From CAG-103 sp905215475 (GTDB lineage: Bacteria > Bacillota > Clostridia > Oscillospirales > Oscillospiraceae): a stretch of 64,000 bases of DNA. The notes under the pieces are model-generated. The model saw only the letters and a program-made list of their open reading frames with translations, searched no databases and was not told the DNA's origin. This document shows, piece by piece, positions 52,103 through 60,830 of the stretch; the stretch's first letter is position 1; each line of letters begins with the position of its first letter. The position numbers were made by a program, and so were the translations under genes. The stretch covers positions 1 through 64,000 of the forward strand of contig CAJMPW010000003.1 of NCBI GenBank assembly GCA_905215475.1, written 5' to 3'.

Positions 52103-52780
52103 ATGAAGCACATCGCCGTCGTAGAAGATGAGGCGCTCATGCGCGAGGAACTTGCGGATATGCTGCGCCGCGTGGACTACGCCGTCACGGAGATCACGGA
52201 CTTTTCCGACGTGACCGGGCAGCTGCTCGCGCTCGCCCCTGATCTGGTGCTGCTGGATCTGAATCTGCCGGAGGTGAGCGGATTTCAGATTTGCCGCGAC
52301 ATCAAGCAGCACAGCGCCCTGCCGGTGCTCGTGCTGACCTCGCGCGACCGGCTGCGCGACGAGGTACACGCGCTCGAGCTCGGCGCGGACGAATACCTCA
52401 CCAAGCCCTACCGCAGAGAGCGGCTGCTGGCGCGCATCGGAAACGTGCTCAAGCGCTACGAGGGGCGGCCGAATCTGCTCGAGGGCGCGGATTTTCTGCT
52501 CGACCGGCAGACCTACACGCTCTACATCCACAACCGGTCCGTCGTCCTGCCGCCGAATCAGGGCAAGCTGCTCGAAGCGCTGCTGATGCACGGCGGGCAG
52601 ACCGTCACAAAAGACGACCTGAGCCGCGCACTCTGGGGCACGACGGAGTTCATCGACGAAAACGCGCTGCAGGTCAACCTCACGCGGCTGAAAAAGACGA
52701 TGGCCGCCCTCGGTATGCGCCAGCAGCTCGTGTCCGTGCGCGGCGTCGGCTACCGGCTGGAGGTGGCGCATGAAGCATAA
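52103..52780 (+). CDS. OmpR-family response regulator, BceR type
   Basis: A 225-residue regulator. The receiver domain has EDE (near 8-10), phosphoacceptor Asp in LLDLNLPE (about 51), Thr in LTSRD and Lys in TKPY. The C-terminal winged helix ends in RGVGYRLE. It probably activates the upstream ABC genes when the cognate kinase is switched on. The ATG is at 52103. Confidence 0.93.
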   Translation: MKHIAVVEDEALMREELADMLRRVDYAVTEITDFSDVTGQLLALAPDLVLLDLNLPEVSGFQICRDIKQHSALPVLVLTSRDRLRDEVHALELGADEYLTKPYRRERLLARIGNVLKRYEGRPNLLEGADFLLDRQTYTLYIHNRSVVLPPNQGKLLEALLMHGGQTVTKDDLSRALWGTTEFIDENALQVNLTRLKKTMAALGMRQQLVSVRGVGYRLEVAHEA

Positions 52781-53783
52781 CGGAAGCTATCTGCGGCAGT
52801 ATCTGCCGTGGCTGGGGCTGCTGCTGGGCGTGGACGCGCTCGCGGCGCTGCTGCTGTGGCTGGCGGATGTAAGAGCCTTTGCCGCCACCGCCGGCGTGAT
52901 CGTGCTGACGACGGTGTTTCTATTCGCCTGTGTGTGCGCCGTGCTCTGCGCACGGGCAAAACGGCGGGAGCAAGCCTTCACAGCCTTTCTGGCCACACCG
53001 GACGCGGCACACGAACAGGCGCTGTGCCGCCTGCTCTCCCCCGCTGAATCGCAAAGCGCGCACCTGCTCGGCGAGACGCTGCGCGCGCAGCAGCAGACCA
53101 TTGCCCAACTGCAGGCGCAGATGGACGACTACGAGGACTATGTGGAGCTCTGGGCGCACGAGGTGAAAACGCCGCTGGCGCTGCTGACGCTCGTGCTCGA
53201 CAACCGGCGCGGCACGCTGCCGGAGGCGGTCGGCTTCAAGCTTGACTACGCGCGCAACCGGATGCAGGCATGCATTGACCAGATGCTCTACTATGCGCGT
53301 CTGCGCGGCGCGCGGCGCGACTATCGGTTCGAGCACCTGACGCTGCGCAGCTGCATCGACGAGGTGCTCGACGATTACCGCCCACTGCTGGAGGAAAAGG
53401 TCTTCCGGGTCGAGATCCGGCTTGCGGACGAGACCGTATTCACCGACCGGCGCGGGCTGTGTTTCCTGCTCGGTCAGCTCGTGAGCAACAGCGTCAAATA
53501 CACGGGCGATGCGCCGGTGCTCTCGTTTTCGCTCACGTGCAGCGCGACCGAGAGCGTCCTCGCCGTCCGTGACAACGGACCGGGCGTGCGCGCATGCGAC
53601 CTGCCGTATGTGTTTGAAAAGGGCTTCACCGGTGACTCCGGTCACGAAAAGAGCAAGGCCACCGGCATGGGGCTCTACCTCGCACGCGAGATCGCAAAGG
53701 AGCTCGGGCTCACGCTCAGCGCCGCGTCCGACCGGGGTGCGGGCTTTTCAGTGCGCATCTCCTTCCCCGTTGTAACGGAGTGA
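52770..53783 (+). CDS. Intramembrane-sensing histidine kinase, BceS type
   Basis: A 337-residue kinase. Two transmembrane helices (about 12-30 and 35-60) are joined by a very short loop, so it has no extracellular sensor and relies on the BceB permease. The H-box is AHEVKTPLALL (about 130). The N-box and G-boxes (NSVKYTGD, DNGPGV, GMGLYLA) are intact. The ATG overlaps the regulator stop by 11 nt. Confidence 0.93.
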   Translation: MKHNGSYLRQYLPWLGLLLGVDALAALLLWLADVRAFAATAGVIVLTTVFLFACVCAVLCARAKRREQAFTAFLATPDAAHEQALCRLLSPAESQSAHLLGETLRAQQQTIAQLQAQMDDYEDYVELWAHEVKTPLALLTLVLDNRRGTLPEAVGFKLDYARNRMQACIDQMLYYARLRGARRDYRFEHLTLRSCIDEVLDDYRPLLEEKVFRVEIRLADETVFTDRRGLCFLLGQLVSNSVKYTGDAPVLSFSLTCSATESVLAVRDNGPGVRACDLPYVFEKGFTGDSGHEKSKATGMGLYLAREIAKELGLTLSAASDRGAGFSVRISFPVVTE

Positions 53784-53794
53784 TCTTGCAATCA

Positions 53795-53832
53795 AAAAGC
53801 GAAGACGCCGCGGCTGCGGCGTCTTCGCTTTT
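53795..53832. terminator. Bidirectional terminator after the kinase gene
   Basis: A 16-bp stem with AAAA and TTTT arms (53795-53810 with 53817-53832). Confidence 0.9.
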
Positions 53833-53898
53833 CCCGTTTCCCGCTGACCAACTGCGGCGCACAGCCGCACACCGCAGCCGCACACCTGCTGCGCAAGA

Positions 53899-53926
53899 TA
53901 CCCCGGCAGCAGAGGCTGCCGGGGTA
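53899..53926 (-). terminator. GC-rich hairpin after the oleate hydratase gene
   Basis: Stem TACCCCGGCAG/CTGCCGGGGTA. No T run follows it on the minus strand. Confidence 0.45.
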
Positions 53927-53958
53927 AGGGGGAATGCGACATCTGGCGGGATGGTACG

Positions 53959-55734
53959 TCAGACGATGTTATACTTCTTGAGCAGATCCACCACAACGTT
54001 GTTGACCAGCGGCTCCTTGACGAGGTCAAGCAGCGGCAGCACCGACGGGAGCAGGAACTCCAGCGGCTTCTTGCCGTCGAGCAGCTTGCTCGTGGCGTAG
54101 AGCAGGTCGCGGATATCATACACGCTGCCCCAGACCTCAGGCACGCCGCGGTCGACATTGCAGAGCGTGTAGACCGCTTCCATCGCGGTGCGGATGGAGT
54201 ACTCGGTGGTGAACACGGTGTCGCGCGGGGTGTCGGCAAACTGACCGACGAACGCGAGGTTGACCGAACCATCGGGCACGACCTTCGGGCGGTCGCCTTC
54301 GGCTCTGGGCTCGAAGAACGTGGTGACGTAAGGCATCATGCACGGCGTGGTGTTGCATTCGTTCGTGGCCAGATCCATGATCTGATCCTCGGGGATGCCG
54401 ATGTGGTACAGCCACTCTGCCGCCAGCTCAATGCCGGTGCAGTCGCACATATTCTTCTTGATGAAGTCACCCTTGTCGTCCCAGCAGTTGAGGCCGTAGA
54501 CCCAGATCAGGCAGTGATCCTTCGGCTGCTCCTGGAACTGACCCTGACGGTTGATCGTCCAGCTGATAAGCCAGCTCGAGTCGCGGCAGGTGACGATGCC
54601 GCCGGTGACGACCTTGCCGGAGAGCGGATCGCGCTTGCAGATCTTCTGGATCGCATCGAGGATCTGCTTGTTGGCGGTGTCGACCGTCCAGGACTCCCAA
54701 CTGGTCTCCTTGATGTCCTTGAAGAACTTCTCGGGATGGCCGAAGGCCGGATCCTGCGCGGCGAGCTTCTTCCACATCTCGACGGACGGGCCTTCGCCGT
54801 TCTTGACCTTCACAACCGGCGCGTGCGTGTTGTCGCCGTAAGCGGACGCGTCGCCCTGGCAGCCGTTGGTGCAGATGACGAGGTCGTTCTCGGTCAGCTC
54901 GATGACCTTCTCAACGCCGCCCTGCGTGTACTCGATCTTCTTGGCGACCTTCTTGTCCTCGGTGCAGTCGCAGACGATGTTCGTGACCGTGGTGTCGAAG
55001 AGCACCTTTCCGCCGTGGTCGGTGATGTATTTGCACATCGGGAGGATCATGGACTCATACTGGTTGTAGCGCGTGAAGCGCAGCGCGCTCAGGTCGGGCA
55101 GACCGTCGATGTGGTGGATATAGCGCTGCAGGTAGAGCTTCATCTCGAGGGCGCTGTGCCACTTCTCGAACGCGAACATGGTCTGCCAGTAGGTCCAGAA
55201 GTTCGTGGCGTAGAACTCATCGTCGAACACGTCGTCGATCTTCTTGTCCTCGAGGGACTTGTTGGTCGCCATGAACAGCTTGAGCAGCTGCGTGGCGGCG
55301 CCCGGCGTCAGGCCGTACTTGCGGTCGGTGTGGGCGTCCTGGCCCTGTTTCTCGGTGACGCGGCACAGGGAGAAGTTCGGGTCTTCCTTGTTGAGGTAGT
55401 AGTACTCGGAGAAGATCGTCTCGCCCGGGTTCACGATCGACGGGATGGACTTGAACAGATCCCACATGCACTCGAAGTGGTTATCCATCTCGCGGCCGCC
55501 GCGCATGATGAAGCCCTTGGTCGCATCGTAGATGCCATCGCAGGAGCCGCCGGCTACGGGCAGGTGCTCAAAGAGCGTGATGTGCTCACCGGGCATCTGT
55601 GCATCGCGGATCAGGAAGCAGGCCGCTGCCAGACCGGCCAGACCGGTGCCGACGACGTAAGCCGACTTGCCCTCGATGCCTTCGGGTTTTTTCGGCGTTG
55701 CAAACGCCTCATAGTTACCGCTGCTGTAATACAT
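53959..55734 (-). CDS. ohyA: Oleate hydratase
   Basis: A 591-residue FAD-dependent enzyme that adds water to the cis-9 double bond of oleic and other unsaturated fatty acids to give 10-hydroxy acids. The FAD-binding GTGLAGLAAACFLI is near residue 30 and EHLPVAGGSCDG follows. The active-site regions MRGGREMDNHFECMWDL and NxECNTTPCMMPYVT are typical. Cytoplasmic or membrane-peripheral. The ATG at 55734 has GGGAGGT 7 nt upstream. In gut bacteria the reaction detoxifies unsaturated fatty acids. It is preceded by a Crp/Fnr-like palindrome. Confidence 0.95.
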   Translation of the reverse strand: MYYSSGNYEAFATPKKPEGIEGKSAYVVGTGLAGLAAACFLIRDAQMPGEHITLFEHLPVAGGSCDGIYDATKGFIMRGGREMDNHFECMWDLFKSIPSIVNPGETIFSEYYYLNKEDPNFSLCRVTEKQGQDAHTDRKYGLTPGAATQLLKLFMATNKSLEDKKIDDVFDDEFYATNFWTYWQTMFAFEKWHSALEMKLYLQRYIHHIDGLPDLSALRFTRYNQYESMILPMCKYITDHGGKVLFDTTVTNIVCDCTEDKKVAKKIEYTQGGVEKVIELTENDLVICTNGCQGDASAYGDNTHAPVVKVKNGEGPSVEMWKKLAAQDPAFGHPEKFFKDIKETSWESWTVDTANKQILDAIQKICKRDPLSGKVVTGGIVTCRDSSWLISWTINRQGQFQEQPKDHCLIWVYGLNCWDDKGDFIKKNMCDCTGIELAAEWLYHIGIPEDQIMDLATNECNTTPCMMPYVTTFFEPRAEGDRPKVVPDGSVNLAFVGQFADTPRDTVFTTEYSIRTAMEAVYTLCNVDRGVPEVWGSVYDIRDLLYATSKLLDGKKPLEFLLPSVLPLLDLVKEPLVNNVVVDLLKKYNIV

Positions 55735-55799
55735 TCTGTGTACCTCCCATTCATGATGTGTTTTCCGTATTTTTGTGCAGTTGCCTGCACGACTTCTTC

Positions 55800-55816
55800 T
55801 GTTACTGTCACTAACA
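55800..55816. promoter_or_regulatory. Crp/Fnr-like operator upstream of ohyA
   Basis: TGTTACTGTCACTAACA is an inverted repeat with arms TGTTA/TAACA. It lies 66-82 bp before the ohyA start and differs at one base from the site at 56814-56830. The 55735-56019 interval holds no gene. Confidence 0.65.
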
Positions 55817-56019
55817 CTTGCTTCGAAAAAAAAGAAGCATTTCGTTTGACAATTATCAATATAGCGCATTTCTCCGTCTTTACTGCACCATTTGTTACGT
55901 AAATGGCCGTAATTAAACACGACCGCGCGGTTTTGTTGAATGCCACAAATTTGACGAGTTTTTGTTGTGCATTTTGACCGTTTTTCGCCGTGTATCCGAT
56001 TTAAATGTGCCATTTAGCA

Positions 56020-56062
56020 CAAAAAGAAGCTGTCCGGAAGCAAAACTCTGCTTCCGGACAGC
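56020..56062 (-). terminator. Terminator of the Crp/Fnr-type gene
   Basis: A 13-bp stem (56029-56041 with 56050-56062) followed on the minus strand by TTCTTTTT. Confidence 0.85.
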
Positions 56063-56094
56063 CGTATACACTATGAAATTTGCGCGAAAAGCGC

Positions 56095-56793
56095 CTATAA
56101 ATTGGCCATGCTCTCGAGTGCTGCGCGGTCGAGCACGTAGATCTTCCCGCGCCCGGTCTGCAGCAGCCCCATCTGGCGCATACCCTCAAGCTCCCTGCTG
56201 ATGACCTCCCGGGTCGTGCCGAGGTGGTGCGAGATCTCCTCGTGCGTGATGCGCGCAAAGCCGTCCTCAGGGTGCGCATCCAGCTTTTCGAGCACGACAC
56301 GCGCGATGCAGCTGCGCAGCGGGTGGAAGAAATAATACTCAATGTTATTGAGCACCGTCTGCACATTGCGTGCCTCGGTGCTGCGCAGAAACTGCTCCAC
56401 GACCGGCGCCTCGGCGCACAGCGGGCGCAGCGCGACGATGTTGATATAGGCAAACACGGCATCACTGCTCGCCTGCAGGATGGGCATCGTGTCGCCCGGC
56501 TCTGCGCTGTCGAGCGTGTTGAGCACGCAGCAGCCGCCGCTGACGACCGACAGCAGCGTGATCTCGCGGCCGGTATCCGTCGCAATGAACACGCGCAGCC
56601 CGCCGGAGAGCACGAGGAAAAGACCGTTTCGCTCCGGCATGGAAAACACCACATTGTCCCCCGCACGGTACGAGCGGACAATGGTGTTCAGGCGCAGCAT
56701 CTGCTGCTGGGAGCCTGTGAGCGCATCCCAAAACGGCAGACACAGCGTGAAGTCGTAGCAACGCTTGGCTTTATTCTTATCCGTACCACTCAC
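56095..56793 (-). CDS. Crp/Fnr-family transcriptional regulator
   Basis: A regulator of about 232 residues with an N-terminal cyclic-nucleotide-like sensor domain (about 20-140, FLVLSGGLRVFIATDTGREITLL) and a C-terminal winged helix (about 160-230; recognition region THEEISHHLGTTREVISRELEGM). It lacks the N-terminal Cys cluster of Fnr. The start is uncertain: the GTG at 56793 is adjacent to GGAGG, and the upstream frame begins only with a TTG at 56874. A 17-bp palindrome at 56814 suggests autoregulation and joint control of ohyA. Confidence 0.85.
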   Translation of the reverse strand: MSGTDKNKAKRCYDFTLCLPFWDALTGSQQQMLRLNTIVRSYRAGDNVVFSMPERNGLFLVLSGGLRVFIATDTGREITLLSVVSGGCCVLNTLDSAEPGDTMPILQASSDAVFAYINIVALRPLCAEAPVVEQFLRSTEARNVQTVLNNIEYYFFHPLRSCIARVVLEKLDAHPEDGFARITHEEISHHLGTTREVISRELEGMRQMGLLQTGRGKIYVLDRAALESMANL

Positions 56794-56813
56794 CTCCGCG
56801 GTATGTGTCCATA

Positions 56814-56830
56814 TGTTACTGCCACTAACA
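56814..56830. promoter_or_regulatory. Crp/Fnr-like operator upstream of the regulator gene
   Basis: TGTTACTGCCACTAACA, one base different from the site upstream of ohyA, 21 bp before the likely start of the regulator gene. Confidence 0.65.
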
Positions 56831-56910
56831 TATCCGCGCAAAAAAAAGAAACGTGGATAATGATATCTTATCAAACCGGTGCTGTCGTTCTGTATCCTTT
56901 GTTACACATC

Positions 56911-57570
56911 TCACGTTTTTTCAGTTTTGTTACACAACGCGGGCGTACCCGGCTCGTTTTTGATGTAGTTGACGAGCATCTCGCCGGTAAACTGCACGAC
57001 CGCGACCGGAGAGACGCCGAAGGACAGGTTCTCATAGATCGTCGTGCCGGTGTATGCATTGAGCAGGCACTGGTACACGGCGTAGATGTTCACATCGGGG
57101 CGGATCGAACCGTCGGCCACGCCCTCACGCAGCGCCTTGAGCGCCGGGGCAGGGATCTCGCGATCGTAATACTTCCAGAAGACATTGTTGACGTCGTTGC
57201 CTGTCCCCTTCTCCGAGTAGGCGGAAAACATCTCACGCGTATAGTCATACCACTCCGGACGGCGGTCATAGATGCGGAAATAGATGTGCATACAGACGAC
57301 GAACTTCTCATACCCGGTCTTGCAGGACGCGGCCTCGCGCGCATACTGCTCCATAAAGTCGGTAAAGAACGTCTCCAGCGCATCGCGCCACGCGGCAAAA
57401 ACAAGCGCGTCCTTGTTGCGGAAATAGCGGTACAGCGACGTCGGCGTCAGACCGGAGGCTTCGGCGATGCGGCTGATGGGCGTCGCGGCGATGCCGTCGG
57501 CGATGAACAGCGACTGCGCCACATGGATGACCCGCTGGATGTTCTGTTCGCGTTGCTCGCTGCGTTTCAC
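56911..57570 (-). CDS. TetR-family transcriptional regulator
   Basis: A 219-residue repressor. The N-terminal helix-turn-helix is ISRIAEASGLTPTSLYRYFRNKD (split: ISRIAEASGL then TPTSLYRYF, about residues 33-52). The C-terminal ligand domain is not assignable. The start is a GTG at 57570 with GGGAGGT 6 nt upstream. It reads towards the Crp/Fnr gene and ohyA. A role in fatty-acid or envelope stress is possible from the context, but this is inference. Confidence 0.88.
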   Translation of the reverse strand: MKRSEQREQNIQRVIHVAQSLFIADGIAATPISRIAEASGLTPTSLYRYFRNKDALVFAAWRDALETFFTDFMEQYAREAASCKTGYEKFVVCMHIYFRIYDRRPEWYDYTREMFSAYSEKGTGNDVNNVFWKYYDREIPAPALKALREGVADGSIRPDVNIYAVYQCLLNAYTGTTIYENLSFGVSPVAVVQFTGEMLVNYIKNEPGTPALCNKTEKT

Positions 57571-57674
57571 GGCTGCACCTCCCGTGCAAAAAAGTTGCTT
57601 ACAGTATGCCATGTTTTCCCGTCGTTTGCAACAGAAAATGATGCGTGTCCGCTGAAACCTGCCCCGGAAAGCGC

Positions 57675-57705
57675 AAAAAGGGCGCTCTGCCGAAGCAGAG
57701 CGCCC
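57675..57705 (-). terminator. cstA terminator
   Basis: An 11-bp stem (57680-57690 with 57695-57705) followed by TTTTT on the minus strand. Confidence 0.9.
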
Positions 57706-57737
57706 AAAAGGGGTCACATTTTTGAGCTGTGCGGCGA

Positions 57738-59471
57738 TTAGGCCTGCTCAGCCTTCTTGCTGTTAGACGCGATCGCCTTGCCGCCCTCGACAACGAGGTC
57801 GATTGCAAGGATGACCAGCAGGACAGCCAGAATACCACGGATGTAGAACCAGGCAACACCCTGACCACCGGCCATGATGCCGACGATCTGAGCCTTGATG
57901 GTGAACACCAGAGAGGTCAGCGTCACGAGGATCATGAAGATCATCGGGAACATGAACATCTTGTTGTTTCTGCCCATCTTGCCGAGCCAAGCGGCGACGG
58001 CCAGCAGGCCGAGGCCGGCGAGGAGCTGGTTGGCAGCGCCGAACAGAGGCCAGATCTTCGCATAGCCGGTCATGCCGAGCGCAATGCCGAGCACGACGGT
58101 GATCGCAGTAGAGACGTACGGGTTGCAGAGAACCTTGCGGGCACCGGTAACGGTCGGGTCAGTGACCTTCTCGCCGGGCTTGAGCCAGAACTCCTGGAAC
58201 ATATAGCGAGCCAGACGGGTCGCGGTATCCAGAGAGGTCAGGCAGAACACGGAGACGGCCAGGACCATCAGCGTGTAGGTGACGTTGATCGCGCCGGCGC
58301 CGAAGACCTTACCGAGCATCTCGGACAGGCCGGTCGCAAAGACGACAGTCGGGGTGACGACTTCGCCGGTCTTGTAGCGCTCCCAGACGTACGCAACAGC
58401 GCACAGGGAAACGAGCGCGAGCACGCACTCGATGAGCATGCCGCCGTAGGCGATGGGCTGCGCGTCCTTCTCGTTGTTGAGCTGCTTGGCAGTCGTGCCG
58501 GAGCCAACGAGGGAGTGGAAGCCGGAGATCGCGCCGCAGGCGATGGTGACGAACAGAGCCGGGAACATATAGCCAAGGGAGCTGCCCGTCGGAGCGACGG
58601 TGTCAACGAAGCCGGTGAAGGCGGGCATGTCGAGAGACGGATGCGCGCCGACGACGCCGATGAGTGCGAGGAGCATCATGGCGTACAGCAGGAAGGAGCT
58701 GAGGTAGTCACGCGGCTGCAGCAGGATCCACACAGGCGTGACGGAAGCCACGAGGATGTAGATGCCGCAGATGATCATCCAGGTCTGGTAGCTGAGGTAG
58801 ATCGGGTGCCACTTGATGCCGAGCCACATGATCACGGCGATGGCAACAACGCCGATGAGCGTGGACACACCAAGGGGAGCGTTTCTGCGGTACACGAAGA
58901 AACCGAAGAAGATCGCCAGCACGATGAACAGCAGCGAGATGATCGCCGTGGTCGCGTTGGCAGCAGACTTCGCCACATCGACAGCGCCGCTCTCCAGATA
59001 CGTGGCCTTGAACGTGTTGGCAACGATGGACGCAAACGCGGCCACGACCAGGATCAGGGTCAGGTAAGAGAAGATGATGAACAGACGCTTCGCCTTCTGG
59101 CCGATACTGCTCTCAACAACGGTGCCGATGGACTGGCCGTTGTTGCGGACAGATGCGAACAGTGCGCCGTAGTCATGCACACCGCCGAAGAAGATACCGC
59201 CGATGAGGACCCAGAGCAGGACCGGGACCCAGCCGAAAACAGCAGCCTGGATGGGGCCGTTGATCGGGCCGGCGCCGGCGATGGAGGAGAAGTGGTGTCC
59301 CATCAGGACAGGGGCTTTTGCGGGGCAGTAGTCCATACCGTCTTCCAGCTCGTGAGCCGGGGTGGTGCGGGACGGGTCGATACCCCACTGTTTGGACAGC
59401 CATCCGCCGTAGAACACGTAGCCCAGGGCGAGAATGACAATACCAATAATCAGAATTACAGCAGCATTCAT
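57738..59471 (-). CDS. cstA: CstA-type carbon starvation/peptide or pyruvate transporter
   Basis: A 577-residue integral membrane protein with about 15-16 helices. The family hallmarks are DPSRTTPAHELEDGMDYCPA near residue 33, GHHFSSIAGAGPINGP and GFHSLVGSGTTAKQL. Relatives take up pyruvate (BtsT) or peptides (CstA) during starvation. It is shorter than the 701-residue E. coli protein and lacks part of the C-terminal extension. It follows a 172-residue partner gene by only 4 nt. Confidence 0.92.
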   Translation of the reverse strand: MNAAVILIIGIVILALGYVFYGGWLSKQWGIDPSRTTPAHELEDGMDYCPAKAPVLMGHHFSSIAGAGPINGPIQAAVFGWVPVLLWVLIGGIFFGGVHDYGALFASVRNNGQSIGTVVESSIGQKAKRLFIIFSYLTLILVVAAFASIVANTFKATYLESGAVDVAKSAANATTAIISLLFIVLAIFFGFFVYRRNAPLGVSTLIGVVAIAVIMWLGIKWHPIYLSYQTWMIICGIYILVASVTPVWILLQPRDYLSSFLLYAMMLLALIGVVGAHPSLDMPAFTGFVDTVAPTGSSLGYMFPALFVTIACGAISGFHSLVGSGTTAKQLNNEKDAQPIAYGGMLIECVLALVSLCAVAYVWERYKTGEVVTPTVVFATGLSEMLGKVFGAGAINVTYTLMVLAVSVFCLTSLDTATRLARYMFQEFWLKPGEKVTDPTVTGARKVLCNPYVSTAITVVLGIALGMTGYAKIWPLFGAANQLLAGLGLLAVAAWLGKMGRNNKMFMFPMIFMILVTLTSLVFTIKAQIVGIMAGGQGVAWFYIRGILAVLLVILAIDLVVEGGKAIASNSKKAEQA

Positions 59472-59475
59472 TGAA

Positions 59476-59994
59476 TTAACTCCCTTCTTTCATATTCTTA
59501 AACAGTGTTGTCTTCAACAACTGTGCTGTACTGCGTCCGCTGCCGTTGGCAGCCGTTTTGCCGGTGCTCATCTCCGCAACGCCGGTGTGGAAATCCATCC
59601 AGCCGTGGAAGGCGAGCTTGAAGCTCTTATAAATACGTGTGCGGCGCAGGGCGCGCAGCGCATCCGGCTCACAGGTGTCGCACAAAAAGACCGCCGTGAT
59701 ATAAGAGCACATATGGTTCGGACCCGGCTCGATCCGCTGCAGGCCGTCAGCACGTGCCTGCTCGCGGCACTGCTCGAAAATCTCCTTCGTGAGCACGGGC
59801 GCCGAGAAAATATAGACATACTCGTTGTTGTCGGCCTCCCAGAGCTTGGCGGCCTTGACCAGAACGTATTTCTCAGAGTGGATGTGCAGCCCGGCCTCCG
59901 CGACGAGATACCCCTTCGGCTCCTCGTGGCGCACAACATCAAAATATCCCGAATAACTGTAGCACAGTTTGTCGAGCGCTTCCTCGCGGGTCAT
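59476..59994 (-). CDS. Conserved-looking hypothetical protein in the cstA operon
   Basis: A 172-residue soluble protein that I cannot place in a family. Noted features are an N-terminal helix (MTREEALDKLCYSYSGYFDV), a cluster HIHSEKYVL and CDTC near residue 105. No membrane segment. The ATG at 59994 has GGGGAGG 7 nt upstream, and cstA begins 4 nt after its stop, so it is almost certainly cotranslated with the transporter. It may be a regulator or accessory protein of CstA (inference). Confidence 0.75.
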   Translation of the reverse strand: MTREEALDKLCYSYSGYFDVVRHEEPKGYLVAEAGLHIHSEKYVLVKAAKLWEADNNEYVYIFSAPVLTKEIFEQCREQARADGLQRIEPGPNHMCSYITAVFLCDTCEPDALRALRRTRIYKSFKLAFHGWMDFHTGVAEMSTGKTAANGSGRSTAQLLKTTLFKNMKEGS

Positions 59995-60090
59995 TCGCTG
60001 TCCTCCCCGTTCGATGCAAAATTTTCATAGTATGCTTTCATGAAACTCATGAACAAACTAAGAACAAAGTGTAAACACATTGCTAAGATT

Positions 60091-60119
60091 ATGATAGCGC
60101 GAGCCCCGGAATCTTTCAA
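60091..60119 (-). promoter_or_regulatory. Promoter of the cstA operon
   Basis: TTGAAA (60114-60119), a 17-bp spacer and TATCAT (60091-60096) on the minus strand, about 97 bp before the first start. The rest of 60000-60388 is AT-rich and shows no convincing gene. Confidence 0.7.
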
Positions 60120-60388
60120 GTGAAAAGAATGACAAATATCTGGTTTCTTTTTTGTCAATTTTTCATAAGCATTGCACAAAAGCGACGAAAGCCAAAACGT
60201 TATGTAAACCATTTTCGTCAAAATCACACAACCTCTATAGGAAACGCGACGCCATGATTTTTCAGAGAAAACATTGGTAGGTCAGGAAATTGACGAACTT
60301 TTCGGCGTTCTTGCTCACAATTATGTTAACCATACACAAAACGCAACTTTTTGCCGTGCTTTCAGGCACGAAATCAGTCGAAAAATGA

Positions 60389-60417
60389 TTGACAGAACGG
60401 ATGATTCCTGATACAAT
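60389..60417 (+). promoter_or_regulatory. Promoter of the pot leader transcript
   Basis: TTGACA (60389-60394), a 17-bp spacer and TACAAT (60412-60417). Transcription would start near 60424, about 400 nt before potA. Confidence 0.85.
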
Positions 60418-60423
60418 GAGGCG

Positions 60424-60807
60424 TCTCAATTGGAATGATCTTCAGAGTCTTTCCGAAGCAAGATGCGACCGCCGCCGTGCCCCGCACGTCGGCCAAGGCC
60501 ATACGGACAGCCGGGTCGAATGCCGCAAACCGCACCTGTGTGCGGTGGCAACTTCTGTTGCCTTATTGATTGAGTTAAAAGCTCAAGTTTTATAAGTTGG
60601 TCACTTAAAACCAGGCTGCTTTCAGCATCCAAACTTGTGAAATGGTCAATAAGAGTAGTAAAAGTAATCTTTGCTATATAGACTCTCAAGACACGACATT
60701 CTGTTGGGAACGGTGTGCACGGGCCGGACGCGGCTGCGTGCCGACGTGCGCCAATCGGATTTGTCTCGCTCACAAGCGCCGCTGCTGACTTTGCAGCGGC
60801 GTTTTTT
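60424..60807 (+). ncRNA. Long structured leader or independent ncRNA upstream of potA
   Basis: About 380 nt bounded by a consensus promoter and a terminator (60776-60807). It contains many local hairpins: ACCGCAC/GTGCGGT near 60530-60547, GGCAAC/GTTGCC just after, and a 7-bp closing stem (TTATTGA/TCAATAA, about 60562 to 60651). That stem encloses three smaller hairpins, including TTGAG/CTCAA and GTTTT/AAAAC. A GC-rich stem near 60711-60753 follows. No plausible protein is encoded. It does not carry the RNase P, tmRNA, 6S or SRP motifs I know. It may be a riboswitch-like attenuator for the polyamine operon or a free RNA. Confidence 0.55.
60776..60807 (+). terminator. Terminator/attenuator before potA
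   Basis: A 9-bp stem (60777-60785 with 60793-60801) followed by six T, 23 bp before the potA start. No other promoter is seen between it and potA, so potA expression seems to depend on readthrough. Confidence 0.88.
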
Positions 60808-60830
60808 GTGCCTGAAGGGGGATATCAACC

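Noticed and set aside
59991..60227. 78-codon minus-strand frame upstream of the cstA operon
   Set aside because: It contains the probable operon promoter (60091-60119), lacks a ribosome-binding site at its start and is as AT-rich as intergenic DNA.
60424..60807. RNase P RNA, tmRNA, 6S RNA or large SRP RNA in the pot leader
   Set aside because: None of the signature motifs (for example the RNase P GAGGAAAGUCC box, the tmRNA T-arm and CCA end, or the SRP GGAAGG loop) was found.
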